This document shows positions 12,030-22,433 of a DNA stretch of 62,000 bases, one piece after another. The notes beneath the pieces were generated by a model that was given only the letters and a program-made list of their open reading frames with translations, was not told where the DNA came from and searched no databases. The stretch spans positions 43,915 through 105,914 of the forward strand of contig JBBHKE010001632.1 in NCBI GenBank assembly GCA_037447655.1, in the 5' to 3' direction. The DNA comes from Zygnema cylindricum. Its lineage: Eukaryota; Streptophyta; Zygnematophyceae; Zygnematales; Zygnemataceae. The position numbers and the translations under genes are program-made. Each line of letters begins with the position of its first letter. Position 1 is the first letter of the stretch.

Positions 12030-12787
12030 TTCCCTCCTTGTTGATGGTCGGACTACATTGTTGTCCCATCTGTTTTTGAAGTTTCCTGTAACGCATGCAC
12101 TTTTATATGAAGGATATACCCTGAAGGTATGTCCTAAATCATTATAGTAAAAGCAATTTTTTGGTCCATCTCCGGACTCACTATTACTTTTAATTTTCTG
12201 AAAGTGAGACTTAGATTCTTCCATATTCCTCTTACTTGATAAAACCTTCTTACTAGCCTCTTCATCTAAAACAATTATTCTTGCTAAAGTTAAGCTCCAA
12301 TCGTTTTTATCAAATAAAGTCACTCTATCTAATGCACTCTTATATTCTTTAGGTAGGCTTCTCATTAACAAAAGAGCTTGTTGAGCATCTGTAAGTTTCC
12401 TCCTGCCAAGTCATTTTCTACAAATAATACTTATAGGTCAAAACAGTGTTCCTCAATACTACCTCCTACATACTTGTATTCAACTATTTTGGTAACACTA
12501 CTAAGCCAATAATATACAGAAGTTTTTGAATACGTGCATTCTAAGCACCTCCATAATTCAGTTGCACTCTTAAAACTTAGATATGACATTACCAGTCTCT
12601 CAGTAAAGGAGTTCTTGATAACCCTTAGACACTCATGGTTCTTCTTTTTCCATTCATTTTATGTTTCGTCCAAAGTCCCATCCACCACGTCCATTAGCTC
12701 CATCATCTCCAAGTAGCTCTCGAGCATACACTTCCAGTATTGATAGTTTGATCCTTCGAATATGGGTAGCCATGGGCGTGGGCCCAT
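12030..12787 (-). pseudogene. gag: Element E gag (UBN2-type), decayed
   Basis: Gag forms the particle and binds genomic RNA. The PBS-borne start at 12787 opens with MGPRPWLPIFEGSNYQYW, the usual Copia gag N-terminus, and the in-frame LTR ATG lies at 12817. Further on are a stretch resembling the UBN2 core (LSFKSATELWRCLE) and MLMRSLPKEYKSALDRV near 12371. A zinc-knuckle remnant (CFYYNDLGH...) lacks the second cysteine. Stops interrupt the frame after codon 43 and again near 12410. The remaining part was separated by solo LTR D1. No intact product is expected. Confidence 0.8.
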
Positions 12788-12791
12788 AACC
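12777..12791 (-). promoter_or_regulatory. Primer-binding site of element E
   Basis: On the minus strand it reads GGTTATGGGCCCACG directly after the LTR. Fourteen of 15 bases match the complement of plant initiator tRNA-Met nucleotides 25-39. It contains a gag ATG. Confidence 0.8.
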
Positions 12792-13624
12792 TGTTGTCCA
12801 TAGCCTATTTCAACCATGGATAGCTCACGGAAAACACCCACAGACAACCCCAAAATAGATATGTTTCAGACAGCACATATTACTCCACAATAAACATAAT
12901 CACCTCAAAATACACCAGGTTATAGTATATACTAAAACGTATGACCTCCCAAATTTGCAGCCTGATCCACAAAGGAACCAAAAAGATAGGAGCTCCAGAG
13001 TTTCCCAAAAACAGTTGACAGCCTATCAAACTAACCAGGTAAACTTATCACAAAATTCTACAGAAACAACAGAACAGAATGAAACTACACACATATATAG
13101 TGACTATGTTATAGAACATCTACACAAAGTTTCATATCTAGATATCTTTCAGAGTGATCACACTGACAGGTGAAAGATACAGAAAAACAGTCTACCATTA
13201 CTTTGATAAACTCAGCTGATAATCAAAATTACTATGTCCTACAGGTTTATACTCACAAAGCTATCTACTGAGCCCTACACTAATAAAATAACTACACGTG
13301 TATTTAAGTACTATACTCGAATACAGACAATGTACGTCAACGGTACGTCTACACCCTAATTATGACTTACATCTAATTTCACTATTGTAACACTAAAAAT
13401 TAATCACTACATACAAACTAAAGTTGTTTCAAATATTTACAAATATGAGCCGTACATAAATTGTGCCACTTGCTTAGTCATCAATTGGAAAAACCATCCA
13501 AATAATTATAGGCTTCCGTACATGTAAACTCCGAATTTGTGGATCGCCGTTAGATGTAAAGTAAATCTTCGCCGTGGACGACACGCGTCCAGATCATTAT
13601 CCCAATGTGGTCCCATTTCGAATC
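12792..13624 (-). repeat. 5' LTR of element E, truncated
   Basis: It starts tgttgtcc next to the primer site and follows the 3' LTR closely. It ends abruptly at 13624, where the LTR of element A begins. About 300 bp of its outer end are missing. Confidence 0.85.
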
Positions 13625-14511
13625 TGTTGAAAAGAGGTAATAAATAGTTCACTTCTCTATTTTATTTTTACTCTAAAGAAAGAGAGTGAGGATCAAAGGC
13701 ACGCCATGTCTGCCGCCATATTTAGAAAGTGGCAAATTTTGAAGTAGAGGATATTTTACTAAAATGTTGCCTAAATCTAGATTTCACCTGGGTCTATGGA
13801 CCTGTGTATAGTCATACGTCTTAACCACTAAGGCGTTATCGAAACGATACACGTGAAGGGTTGAAAAGATATATAAACATTAACGCAATAGCTAATTAAC
13901 AGCAGACTAACCAAGAGGAGCAAATTATGCATGTACGCGAATCTATACCGTGTAAAATATGTTTTGATTGGACGGCCGGCGTTGTAGCCACCACGCGAAG
14001 AGAGCTTTTGGCGTCATTTGGAGATAGCGTCACGCAGTGCCACGTGGCACCACATTATTTGATACCGGAGAAGATGGGAGGAGGAACCATGGCTCCCGAT
14101 TTGACATGTGTCACCTTGTAGACCATGTCGTACAATGGCCGTACAATAAGTACATCTCCTATTGTACCTTCTTATACTATAATGCGCTCTTATTGGACTA
14201 GGATTTAGCACTAGGTATTCGTCAGTAGGGAGACCAAGACTTAGTGATATTTAGGTACCTCTCTCTAAGAGAGCTTGTAAATATAAAGGTCATCTTTGAC
14301 CAGCCATAACTTACTGCTCAAGGAAGCAAATTCAGTGATTCTTTTTGCGTTTGACTCAAAGGAGTCTTGTCCTCAAAGGGGTGAGGTTGGTCAGAATATT
14401 TGTGTGCCTGGGCGGCACTTATTCAGTGGGAAATTGGAAGGGGCAAATATTATCCTAGAGGCTTTACATAGGCTGCTCATTCTGTAGGTCAATGGAGACC
14501 ACATAATTTCA
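13625..14511 (+). repeat. 5' LTR of element A
   Basis: It begins TGTTGAAAAGAGG and ends ATAATTTCA, 887 bp. U3 carries a tRNA-like block on the opposite strand (13771-13840). U5 carries the stem-loops TGCTC-AAGG-AAGCA, GACTC-AAAG-GAGTC and CCTCA-6 nt-TGAGG. The LTR-borne gag ATG is followed by a TAA in this copy. Confidence 0.92.
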
Positions 14512-14526
14512 GGTTATGGGCCCACC
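14512..14526 (+). promoter_or_regulatory. Primer-binding site of element A
   Basis: GGTTATGGGCCCACC, the exact complement of nucleotides 25-39 of plant initiator tRNA-Met, lies immediately after the LTR. The ATG at 14516 is the gag start. Confidence 0.85.
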
Positions 14527-15598
14527 CTCTAGGGTGCCCATATTTGATGGATCAAACTTTTTGTATTGGGAAATGATGATGGAGAGAGAACTATTTGAGA
14601 AGCATCTATGGGGCATAGTGTCTGGACAAATTCAATGCCCACCTCCACCTGGGTTTGGAGGGACACGTTTTTCTGGCACCTCCGCCTCTACAATTAGTAG
14701 AACAGCTACCACCATCACCGAGGATGAAGATGAGGAAGAAGAGGAGATTTTCATGGAAGGAGAAAATGGAGGAGTTGCAACTCAAGTGACACCATTGCTG
14801 AATGCGATACCGGCAGCAGCTCCACCAGCAACAACGAGAAGGGTTCAGACCAAAAGATCAGAGAATGAAAAGTGGAACTACAAAGACAAGGTTGCTAAGT
14901 TCTTAATTCTTAAAAGTGTAGCAAAGGGCATTGCCATTCCCCTTATGCATGTCAAATCTCCATCTCAGATTTGGATATCACTAGTTAACAAATATAAGAG
15001 TGGATCATTGCAGGAACAACAGTTGGCGAAAAATAAGATTGCAGCTTATACTTATAAAGGAGGAAGTATAAATAATTATTGTAATGATTTAGGAGCATTA
15101 TTTGGAGAGTTAGAGAGTGTAGGTTACTCATGGTCTGAGAGACAAAGAGTGAACACATTATTGATGAAACTACCTGAAGAGTATAAGAATATCATTAACC
15201 TATTGCAAGACATAGGAGATAGCAATTGGAGTTGGGATGACATAGTGGGAATGATTTTAGTGAAAAAAAACACCATAGAGCTTAGAAGAGGGAGTCCAAG
15301 TGTTCAAGCATTGTCTGCAGGAGCTGATTGGCGGAAGCGTGATGAGGAGAGAGGGAAAGATCCCTATCGAAACTTTGGTGGAAGAGGACAAAGAGGTGGC
15401 AGATTTGATAGACAGGGGAGAGGAAGTTTTCGAGGAGGATTATGTCACTTCTGCAAGAAACCGGGACAATATATGGCAGATTGTGTCAAACTTGCAGATC
15501 TTCGACTGAAAGATGGTCAAGGAACCTCAAGGGATGGAGGAAAGAAAAAGGCACTCTTGACTCAAATTCATGATGAGGAAGTGGAAGAAAGAAATTGA
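14516..15598 (+). pseudogene. gag: Element A gag with zinc knuckle
   Basis: A 360-codon open frame starts in the primer site with MGPPSRVPIFDGSNFLYW. The middle (about residues 130-260) holds the UBN2-like gag core. A Gly/Arg-rich stretch (FGGRGQRGGRFDRQGRG) precedes the knuckle CHFCKKPGQYMADC. The expected His is Gln here, so the CCHC is damaged. The frame shifts near 15590 relative to B and C and ends early, cutting gag from pol. Gag would coat genomic RNA in a cytoplasmic particle. It is the longest intact gag frame of this family in the window. Confidence 0.85.
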
Positions 15599-16217
15599 AC
15601 CAGAAGAGGAGCTTGAGGAGCTTTTTCTTAATCCAAAAAACACTGAAAGACATGTTGACATTCCACGGAGACAAATGTGCTTTCGTAGGTAAGAGGGATC
15701 CACCCGAGGATGGGTGGATGATAGACTCAGGGGCTTCAATGCTTATGTGCAAAGATAAGCGGTGGTTCACAAAACTGATAATGATCCCAACAGTTTAGAT
15801 AGAGTACGAAGATGGTAGAGTAGAAACCACAAGTCTTGTTGGAACTGTTGACTTGAAGGTTCTAGTTGATGGAAAGGCCTCAATTGTAAAACTCTCAGAC
15901 GTTCTTTACATTCCACAGCTTAGCAAGAACCTAGTCTCAACAACTGTCCTAGATGAGAAGGAGTTTTAAACAGGAACTAGGAAAGGAATCTTCATAGCAA
16001 GCTTTGATAATAAGGTTTATTTCATAGCTGAGAAGGGCAGTCAAGGAATGTTCATAATTGTTCTTTGCAATGAAAAGAGAGTTCTCTACTTGTGTGCAAG
16101 TGAGATGATGCTTTGGCATAAAAGGTTGGGGCATGTGCATCTAGATAGATTAAAGAAAATGAAGAAAAAAGGAATAGTGGAGGGTATTACTTTTGAGGAT
16201 GATGAGACCTTTGATGA
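15599..16217 (+). pseudogene. pol: Element A protease and start of integrase region
   Basis: It continues pol in a shifted frame. A retropepsin-like motif WMIDSGASMLMC occurs near 15716-15750, then in-frame stops (for example near 15797 and 15967). Next comes the GAG-pre-integrase zinc region beginning MLWHKRLGHVHLDRL near 16110. The sequence stops at TFDD, where element B is inserted; the continuation DCSGCAQGK lies after B at 22430. No functional product. Confidence 0.85.
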
Positions 16218-16364
16218 TGTTGAAAAGAGGTAATTAATAGTTCACTTCCCTATTTTAGTTTTGTTTTAAAGAAAGAGAGTAAGGATCAAAGGCGCGCCAT
16301 GGCTGCCACCATATTTAGAAAGTGGCAGTTTTTGCAGTTAAGGGTATTTCGGCTAAATGATGCC

Positions 16365-16432
16365 AATGACTAGATTTGAACCTGTGACCTCTATATTATT
16401 TATAGCCTAACGCCTTAACCATTAGAGTTATG
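16365..16432 (-). promoter_or_regulatory. tRNA-like block in the LTR, antisense to the element
   Basis: Read on the minus strand it holds AATGGTTAAGGCG, typical of a tRNA D-arm/A-box, and about 30 bases on GGTTCAAATCT, 9 of 11 to the pol III B-box. The same block recurs, always antisense, at 13771-13840, 21688-21754, 25284-25348 and in both LTRs of C. The full cloverleaf is not closed, so it is not a tRNA gene. Confidence 0.5.
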
Positions 16433-16908
16433 AAACGATACACGTGATGGGTTTCATAAATATATAAACATTTACGAAACAGCTAATTAACAGCAGACTA
16501 ACCAAAATGAGCAATTTCTGCATGTACGCGAATCTGAACCGTGTAAAATATGTTTTGATCGGACGGCCGGCATTATAGCCGCCACGCGAAGTGAGCTTTT
16601 CAGCGGCATACGGATATAGCGTCACGCGGTGCCACGTGGCGCCACATTATTTGATACCGGAGAAGATGGGAGGAGGAACCATGGCTTCCGATATGACATG
16701 TGTCACCTTGTAGACCTTGTCGTACAATAGTTGTACGATAAGTACATCGCCCATTGTACCTTCTTGTATTTTATAGTGTTCCTATTGGACTAGGGTTTAA
16801 TAGTAGGTAGTCGTGAGTAGGCAGACCGAGACTTAGTAATATTTAGGTACCTCTCTCTCTAAGAGAGCTTGTAACTATAAAGGTCATCTTTGACCAGCCA
16901 TAACTTAC

Positions 16909-17012
16909 TGCTCGGGTGAGCAAATTCAGTGATTCTTTTTGCGTTTGACTCAGGGGAGTCTTGTCCTCACAAGGGTGAGAGTGGTCAGAATATTTGTGTG
17001 CCTGGGCGTCGC
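16909..17012 (+). promoter_or_regulatory. U5 stem-loop array (element B)
   Basis: Three clear stem-loops in series: TGCTC-GGGT-GAGCA (16909-16922), GACTC-AGGG-GAGTC (16947-16960) and CTCAC-AAGG-GTGAG (16966-16979). A fourth (GTGCC-TGGGC-..., 16998-17012) is damaged in this copy but paired in the 3' LTR. The array lies in the transcribed leader, about 200 bases before the primer site. A role in packaging or dimerisation is inferred. Confidence 0.65.
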
Positions 17013-17105
17013 TTATTCAGCGGGAAAGTAGAAGGGGAAAATATTATCCTAGAGGCTTTACATAGGCTGCTCATTCTGTGGGTCAATGGAGACCACAGAA
17101 TTTCA

Positions 17106-17120
17106 GGTTATGGGCCCACC
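17106..17120 (+). promoter_or_regulatory. Primer-binding site of element B
   Basis: Exact GGTTATGGGCCCACC after the LTR end TTTCA. It complements the anticodon arm of initiator tRNA-Met. The ATG (17110) has G at -3 and G at +4, a favourable context for initiation. Confidence 0.88.
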
Positions 17121-18288
17121 CTCTAGGGTGCCCATATTTGATGGATGAGACTTTCTTTATTGGGAAATGATGATGGAGGGAGAACTATTTGAGAAGCATT
17201 TATGGGGCATAGTGTCTGGACAAATTCGATGCCCACCTCCACCTGGGTTTGGAGGGACACGTTTTTCTGGCACCTCCGCCTCTACAGTTGGTAGAACAGC
17301 TGCCACCATCACCGAGGATGAAGATGAGGAAGGAGAAGAGATTGTCATGGAAGGAGAAAAGGAAGGAGTTGCAACTCAAGTAACACCATTGCTGAAGGCG
17401 ATACCGACAAAAGCACCACCAACAACAACGACAAGGGTTCAGACCGAAAGATCAGAGTATGAAAAGTGGAACTACAAAGACAAGGTTGCTAAGCTGTTAA
17501 TTCTTAAAAGTGTAGCAAAGGGCATTGCCATTCCTCTTATGCATGTCAAATCTTCATCTCAGATTTGGATATCACTAGTTAACAAATATAAGAGTGGATC
17601 ATTGCAGCAGCAACAGTTGGCAGAAAATAAGATTGCAGCTTATACTTATAAGGGAGGAAGTATGGATATTTATTGCAATGATTTAGGAGCATTGTTTGGA
17701 GAGTTAGAGAGTGCAGGTAACTCATGGTCTGAGAGACAAAGAGTGAACACATTAATGATGAAACTACCTGAAAAGTATGAGAATATCATTAACCGATTGC
17801 AGGACATAGGAGATAGCAATTGGAATTGGGATGACACTGTGGGAATGATTTTAGTGCAAGAAAGCACCATAGAGCTTAGGAGAGGGAGTCCAAGTGTTCA
17901 AGCATTGTCTGCAGGAGCTGATTGGCGGAAGCGTGATGAGGAGAGAGGGAAAGATCCTTATCGAAACTTTGGTGGAAGAGGACAAAGAGGTGGCAGATTT
18001 GATAGACAGGGGAGAGGAACTTCTCGAGGAGGATTATGTCACTTCTGCAAGAAATCGGGACACTATATGGCAGATTGTGTCAGAATTGCAGATCTTCGAC
18101 TGAAAGATGGTCAAGGAACCTCAAAGGACGGAGGAAAGAAAAAGGCATTCCTGACTCAAGTTCTTGATGAGGAAGTGGAAGAAAAAACTGAACCTGAAGA
18201 GGAGCTTGAGGAGCTTCTCCTTAATCCGAAAAACACTGAAAAGCACGTCGACATTTCACGGAGACAAAAAATGTGCTTTCGGAGGTAA
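17110..18288 (+). pseudogene. gag: Element B gag with CCHC knuckle
   Basis: Gag begins MGPPSRVPIFDG and then meets TGA at codon 13, where C and A read Ser. Beyond this stop the frame is open to 18288. It shows the FEKHLWGIVSGQ block, an acidic insert, the UBN2-like core and an intact CCHC knuckle CHFCKKSGHYMADC (C-X2-C-X4-H-X4-C). A frameshift lies in an A-run near 18265: six A where C has four, ahead of CAFGGKRDPPEDG. In the ancestor gag and pol were one frame. An in-frame ATG within the LTR (17086) would add METTEFQV. Confidence 0.88.
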
Positions 18289-19861
18289 GAGGGATCCACC
18301 CGAGGATGGGTGGATCATAGACTCAGGGGCTTCAATGCATATGTGCAAAGATAAGCGGTGGTTCACTAAACTGAGAAAGATCCCAACAGTTGAGATAGAG
18401 TACGGAGATGGTAGAGTAGAAACCACAAGTCTTGTTGGAACTGTTGACTTGAAGGTTCTAGTTGATGGAAAGGCCTCAATTGTAACACTCTCAGACGTTC
18501 TTTACATTCCACAACTTAGCAAGAACCTAGTCTCAACAGCTGTCCTAGATGAAAAGGAGTTTGAAACAGGAACTAGGAAAGGAATCTTCACAGCAAGCTT
18601 TGATAATGAGGTTTATTTCATAGCTGAGAAGGGCAGTCAAGGAATGTTCAGAATTGTACTTTGCAATGAAAAGAGTGTTCTCTACTCGTGTGCAAGTGAG
18701 ATGATGCTTTGGCATAAAAGGTTGGGGCATGTGCATCTAGATAGATTAAAGAAAATGAAGAAAAATGGAATAGTGGAGGGTATTACTTTTGAAGATGATG
18801 AGACCTTTGATGATTGTAGTGGATGTGCCCAAGGGAAGATTCATAGACTTCCATTTCCAAAGGCAACCACATTTAGGAGAGAGAAAGTATTAGATCTAGT
18901 TCACACTGATGTTTGGGGACCTGCTAGGTATGCCTCACATGGGGGGAAAAGATGGATGTTAACTATCACAGATGATTGGTCTAGATACACGAAGGTATAC
19001 TTTCTCAGACATAAGTCAGAGGTATTAAGATGTTTCAAAAAGTATAAAGTATGGAGTGAAAAGCTACATGAAACCTCAATAAAAAAGATAAGAAGTGATA
19101 ATGGGAAAGAATACACCTCAAGGGATTTTGAAGAATATCTTAAAGAAGAAGGAATTCATCATGAGAAAACTGTTCCCTATAATCCGGAACAAAATGGAGT
19201 AGCAGAAAGAGTGAATAGAACTTTAGGAGATATGTCCAGAAGTATGTTAAGTGATAAGAGGATAGGGCTGCAGTTTTGGGCTGAGTCTATGAACTATGCT
19301 AATTTCATCAAAAATAGAGTCCTAACTTCAGCAAATAAGGAGGAAACTCCGTATGAGAGGTGGACAGGAAGAAAGCCTGATTTGTCTAGTTTGAGAGTGT
19401 TCGGAAGCCAAGTCTACAGTTTGGATTCCGATAAGACTAAATGGAAGTTAGAGGGAAGAGGGAAACCAGGATATCTTGTAGGATATGATGAGAGCACAAA
19501 AGGATACCGAGTGTATGACTTGAAAAAGAGAGATATAATTTTGGTAAAACACATAGTGGTGATGAATGAAGAGAAGTCCATTGATCCATTCAAATATAAT
19601 AAGGAAATCAAAATGAGATTTCAAACGGATCAGTTTTCTGACTTTGACTTTGAAAATGAAGAAAAGGAAGAGGGAGAAAAAGAAAAATCTGCAGATCTAC
19701 CAAAGGAGAAGGAGGAAAGGACAACATCCGAGGCAATGCCACAATACGAAGTGGAAACCGATGAGGAACTTGATGAGACACTGGAATTGGAAGATAGAGA
19801 AGCTGAAAAAAATCCCAAAACGAAACCCAAGGATGCCTTCCATACCGGCGTCCGATTTTGA
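18270..19861 (+). pseudogene. pol: Element B protease and integrase
   Basis: Domains in order: retropepsin motif WIIDSGASMHMC near 18312; the HHCC zinc region (HKRLGHVHLDRL...CSGCAQGK) at about 18710-18840; integrase core with D in VHTDVWG, D in RSDNGKEY and E in NPEQNGVAERVNRTL (D,D-35-E pattern); then the Copia C-terminal block ending at YDLKKRDIILVKHIVVMNEE. An acidic linker follows and the frame is lost near 19815. Integrase would insert the cDNA, giving the 5-bp duplications seen in this window. The catalytic residues are present, but the continuous polyprotein is not. Confidence 0.9.
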
Positions 19862-21525
19862 AGGGGGAAGAAGAAGTAGTAAACGACTTCAAGAAAGACA
19901 AGTAAATAACCAACTCACCAAAGATGTCTCACCCAGATGAACCTCAAACATACTTAGAGGCCATAAACACTCCAGAAAGTAGCCGGTGGATCACAGCTAT
20001 AAATGAAGAAATGGCCTCTATCATGGAAGCCAATACATGGGAGTTGGTAGATTGTCCACCGGACCGAAAACCGATCGGATGTAAGTGGGTGTTTAAACTT
20101 AAATTAAACCCGGATAATACCATTGAGTGGTACAAAGCTAGGTTAGTTGCAAAAGGTTATACACAGAAAGAGGGGATAGACTACGAAGAAACCTTTGCAC
20201 CTGTAGTCAGATTTCCTTCTGTTAGAATCCTTTTAAGTATAGCCGCAGCGGAGGATATGGAAATCCACCAGATGGATATTAAAACTGCCTTTCTGCACAG
20301 AGAGTTGGAAGAAGAAATTTACATGAGGCAACCGGAAGGATTCGTGGGAAGTGGGGAAGAAAACAAAGTTTGCAAACTGATAAAATCACTCTATGGGCTT
20401 AAGCAAGCCCCGCGACAGTGGAATATAAAGCTCGACGAATTTCTGACCGGTTTGGGGTATATCAGAATTAGTTCAGATCACTCTATATATTTATTTGAGG
20501 ATGAGAATGGAGTGATATTTATTGCTATTTATGTGGATGATTTGTTGGTCTTAAGCAAGTCCTTAGATAAAATTAACAAACTAAAACGGGATCTTAGAAG
20601 CAGTTTTGATATGAAAGATCTTGGCGAAGCAAAGTACATTTTGGGAATTCAGATGGAGAGAGATAGAGGGAATAGAATTATAAGACTCACTCAAAAAGAA
20701 GCAATCGGTAATATGCTAGAAAAATTTCAAATGGAGAAAGCAAAAGGATGTACTACTCCCATGGATTTGAAGAAAGTGAGTGAGGGGAGTGAAGAGGGAG
20801 GAATATTCATCATTAATGATGAGATGGACGAGATAGAAAGAAAATTTATGGAAAATATCCCTTATCGGCAGATTGTAGGCAGTTTAATTTATTTTATGAA
20901 CTGTACCCGTCCGGATATAGCTGCAGCTGTAGGTGTCCTTAGTAGAAATCTAAATGAACCAAGAAAGAGAGATTGGGAGGCTGCCAAAAGGGTGATGAGG
21001 TATGTGGTGGGGACAAGGGAATTATGGTTGCATTTGGGAGGGGAGCACACTGACATCACCACTTGGAGTGATGCCAGTTATGGAGATGTGCCTTTAAGGA
21101 GGTGTACGACTGGATATGTGTTGCAAATTGGATCCGGTGCATGTTGTTCGAGTAGCAAGCAACAAAAAGTAGTTGCTCAGTCCACTATGGAGGCTGAATA
21201 CATGGATTCCTGTGCTGCCACCAAAGAATTAATGTGAGTTAAATCTCTTCTTGAAGAACTTGGGTTCATGAAGTCTAGAACTCAAAATGTTTTTTGTGAT
21301 AATCAAGCTGCTATTTCGATTGCAGCTAATCCGAAACATCACTTCAAAGCTAAGCATATGGATATTAGACTAAGCTTTGTCAGTGAGAAGGTAGAAAATA
21401 AAATTATTAAACTGGTTCATAAAACTGATAGAGAAATGATTGCAGACATGATGACAAAAGCAGTGCCTTCCCCTAAGTTGATTTATTGCAGAGAAAACTG
21501 TGGATTAAAATTGAAAAGTGACTAG
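19862..21525 (+). pseudogene. pol: Element B reverse transcriptase and RNase H
   Basis: RVT_2-type reverse transcriptase runs from WELVDCPPDRKPIGCKWVFK through the catalytic YVDDLLVL near 20530. RNase H follows, with WSDASYGD, STMEAEY, DNQAAISIAANP and KHMDIRLSFV. The frame restarts at 19924 (MSHPDEPQTYLEAINTPESSRW). TGA replaces the Trp of KELMWVKSL at 21235-21237, splitting RNase H. The last codons are followed by TAG and the polypurine tract. Order (integrase before RT) fixes this as Copia, not Ty3. Confidence 0.92.
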
Positions 21526-21530
21526 GAATT

Positions 21531-21538
21531 AAGGGGAG
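21531..21538 (+). promoter_or_regulatory. Polypurine tract of element B
   Basis: AAGGGGAG lies directly before the TG of the 3' LTR. The same motif precedes the 3' LTRs of C and J (minus strand), and variants occur in A, E and G. Confidence 0.85.
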
Positions 21539-22428
21539 TGTTGAAAAGAGGTAATTAATAGTTCACTTCCCTATTTAGTTTTGTTTTAAAGAAATAGAGT
21601 AAGGATCAAAGGCGCGCCATGGATGCCGCCATATTTAGAAAGTGGCAGTTTTTGCAGTTAAGGGTATTTCGGCTAAAATGATGCCAATGTCTAGATTTGA
21701 ACCTGAGACCTCTAGATTCTTTATAGCCTAACGCCTTAACCATTAAGGCGTTAAGAAACGATACATGTGACGGGTTTTATAAATATATAAACATTTACGA
21801 AACAGCTAATTAACAGCAGACTAACCAAAATGAGCATTTTCTGCATGTACGCGAATCTGAACCGTGTAAAATATGTTTTCATCGGACGGCCGGCATTATA
21901 GCCGCCACGCGAAGTGAGCTTTTCGGCGGCATACGGATATAGCGTCACGCGGTGCCACGTGGCGCCACATTATTTGATACCGGAGAAGATGGGAGGAGGA
22001 ACCATGGCTTCCGATATGACATGTGTCACCTTGTAGACCTTGTCGTACAATAGTTGTACAATAAGTACATCGCCCATTGTACCTTCTTCTACTTTATAGT
22101 GTTCCTATTCGACTAGGGTTTAATAGTAGGTAGTCGTGAGTAGGCAGACCGAGACTTAGTAATATTTAGGTACCTCTCTCTCTAAGAGAGCTTGTAACTA
22201 TAAAGGTCATCTTTGACCAGCCATAACTTACTGCGCCGGTGAGCAAATTCAGTGATTCTTTTTGCGTTTGACTCAGGGGAGTCTTGTCCTCACAAGGGTG
22301 AGAGTGGTCAGAATATTTGTGTGCCTGGGCGGCGCTTATTCAGCGGGAAAGTAGAAGGGGCAAATATTATCCTAGAGGCTTTACATAGGCTGCTCATTCT
22401 GTGGGTCAATGGAGACCACAAAATTTCA
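21539..22428 (+). repeat. 3' LTR of element B
   Basis: 890 bp, TG...CA, closely matching 16218-17105. It keeps the fourth U5 stem-loop in paired form (GTGCC-TGGGC-GGCGC with one G-U pair), unlike the 5' copy. It is followed by duplication GATGA. Confidence 0.95.
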
Positions 22429-22433
22429 GATGA

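Larger units (their letters stand above)
8388..13624 (-). mobile_element. Copia-type element E, short internal region
   Basis: Minus-strand LTR element. Its 3' LTR is 8388-9522, its primer site 12777-12791 and its 5' LTR 12792-13624, cut at the right by element A. With solo LTR D1 and one duplication removed, the internal part is only about 2.08 kb. It encodes a decayed gag plus a downstream open region, with no integrase or reverse transcriptase recognised. It therefore looks like a non-autonomous gag-bearing derivative that relied on pol proteins from relatives. Its left flank is the pentamer atcag (8383-8387); the right flank is lost, so its duplication cannot be tested. Confidence 0.75.
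16218..17105 (+). repeat. 5' LTR of element B
   Basis: 888 bp, TG...CA. A likely TATA motif (tgtattttatagtg) is near 16770, placing R-U5 downstream of it. GTAC-rich blocks precede the TATA. A leader stem-loop array follows at 16909-17012. The LTR contains a gag-frame ATG at 17086. Confidence 0.93.
16218..22428 (+). mobile_element. Copia element B, complete, nested in A
   Basis: 6211 bp with two LTRs (16218-17105 and 21539-22428), primer site, gag, protease, integrase, RT, RNase H and polypurine tract. The 5-bp duplication GATGA lies on both sides (16213-16217 and 22429-22433) and splits a codon run of element A. The two LTRs show about 27 differences over roughly 890 bp by eye, so insertion is fairly recent but not new. 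Lesions: a stop at gag codon 13, indels near 18265, 19815 and 19920, and a Trp-to-stop change at 21235. It is not autonomous as it stands. Confidence 0.95.

Noticed and set aside
16365-16432. A functional tRNA gene
   Set aside because: The acceptor and anticodon stems do not close and the T-stem is imperfect. It is only tRNA-like.
16929-17126. Small open frame in U5 (ILFAFDSGESC...GYGPTL) conserved in A, B, C and, loosely, D and G
   Set aside because: It lacks an ATG start in every copy and coincides with the stem-loop array, whose pairing explains the conservation (GACTCAAGGGAGTC reads DSRES). Kept only as a possible non-AUG frame.
18258-18275. Programmed frameshift at the A-run between gag and pol in B
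   Set aside because: Element C has four A and one continuous frame here, and A has three. The run length varies as expected of random indels.
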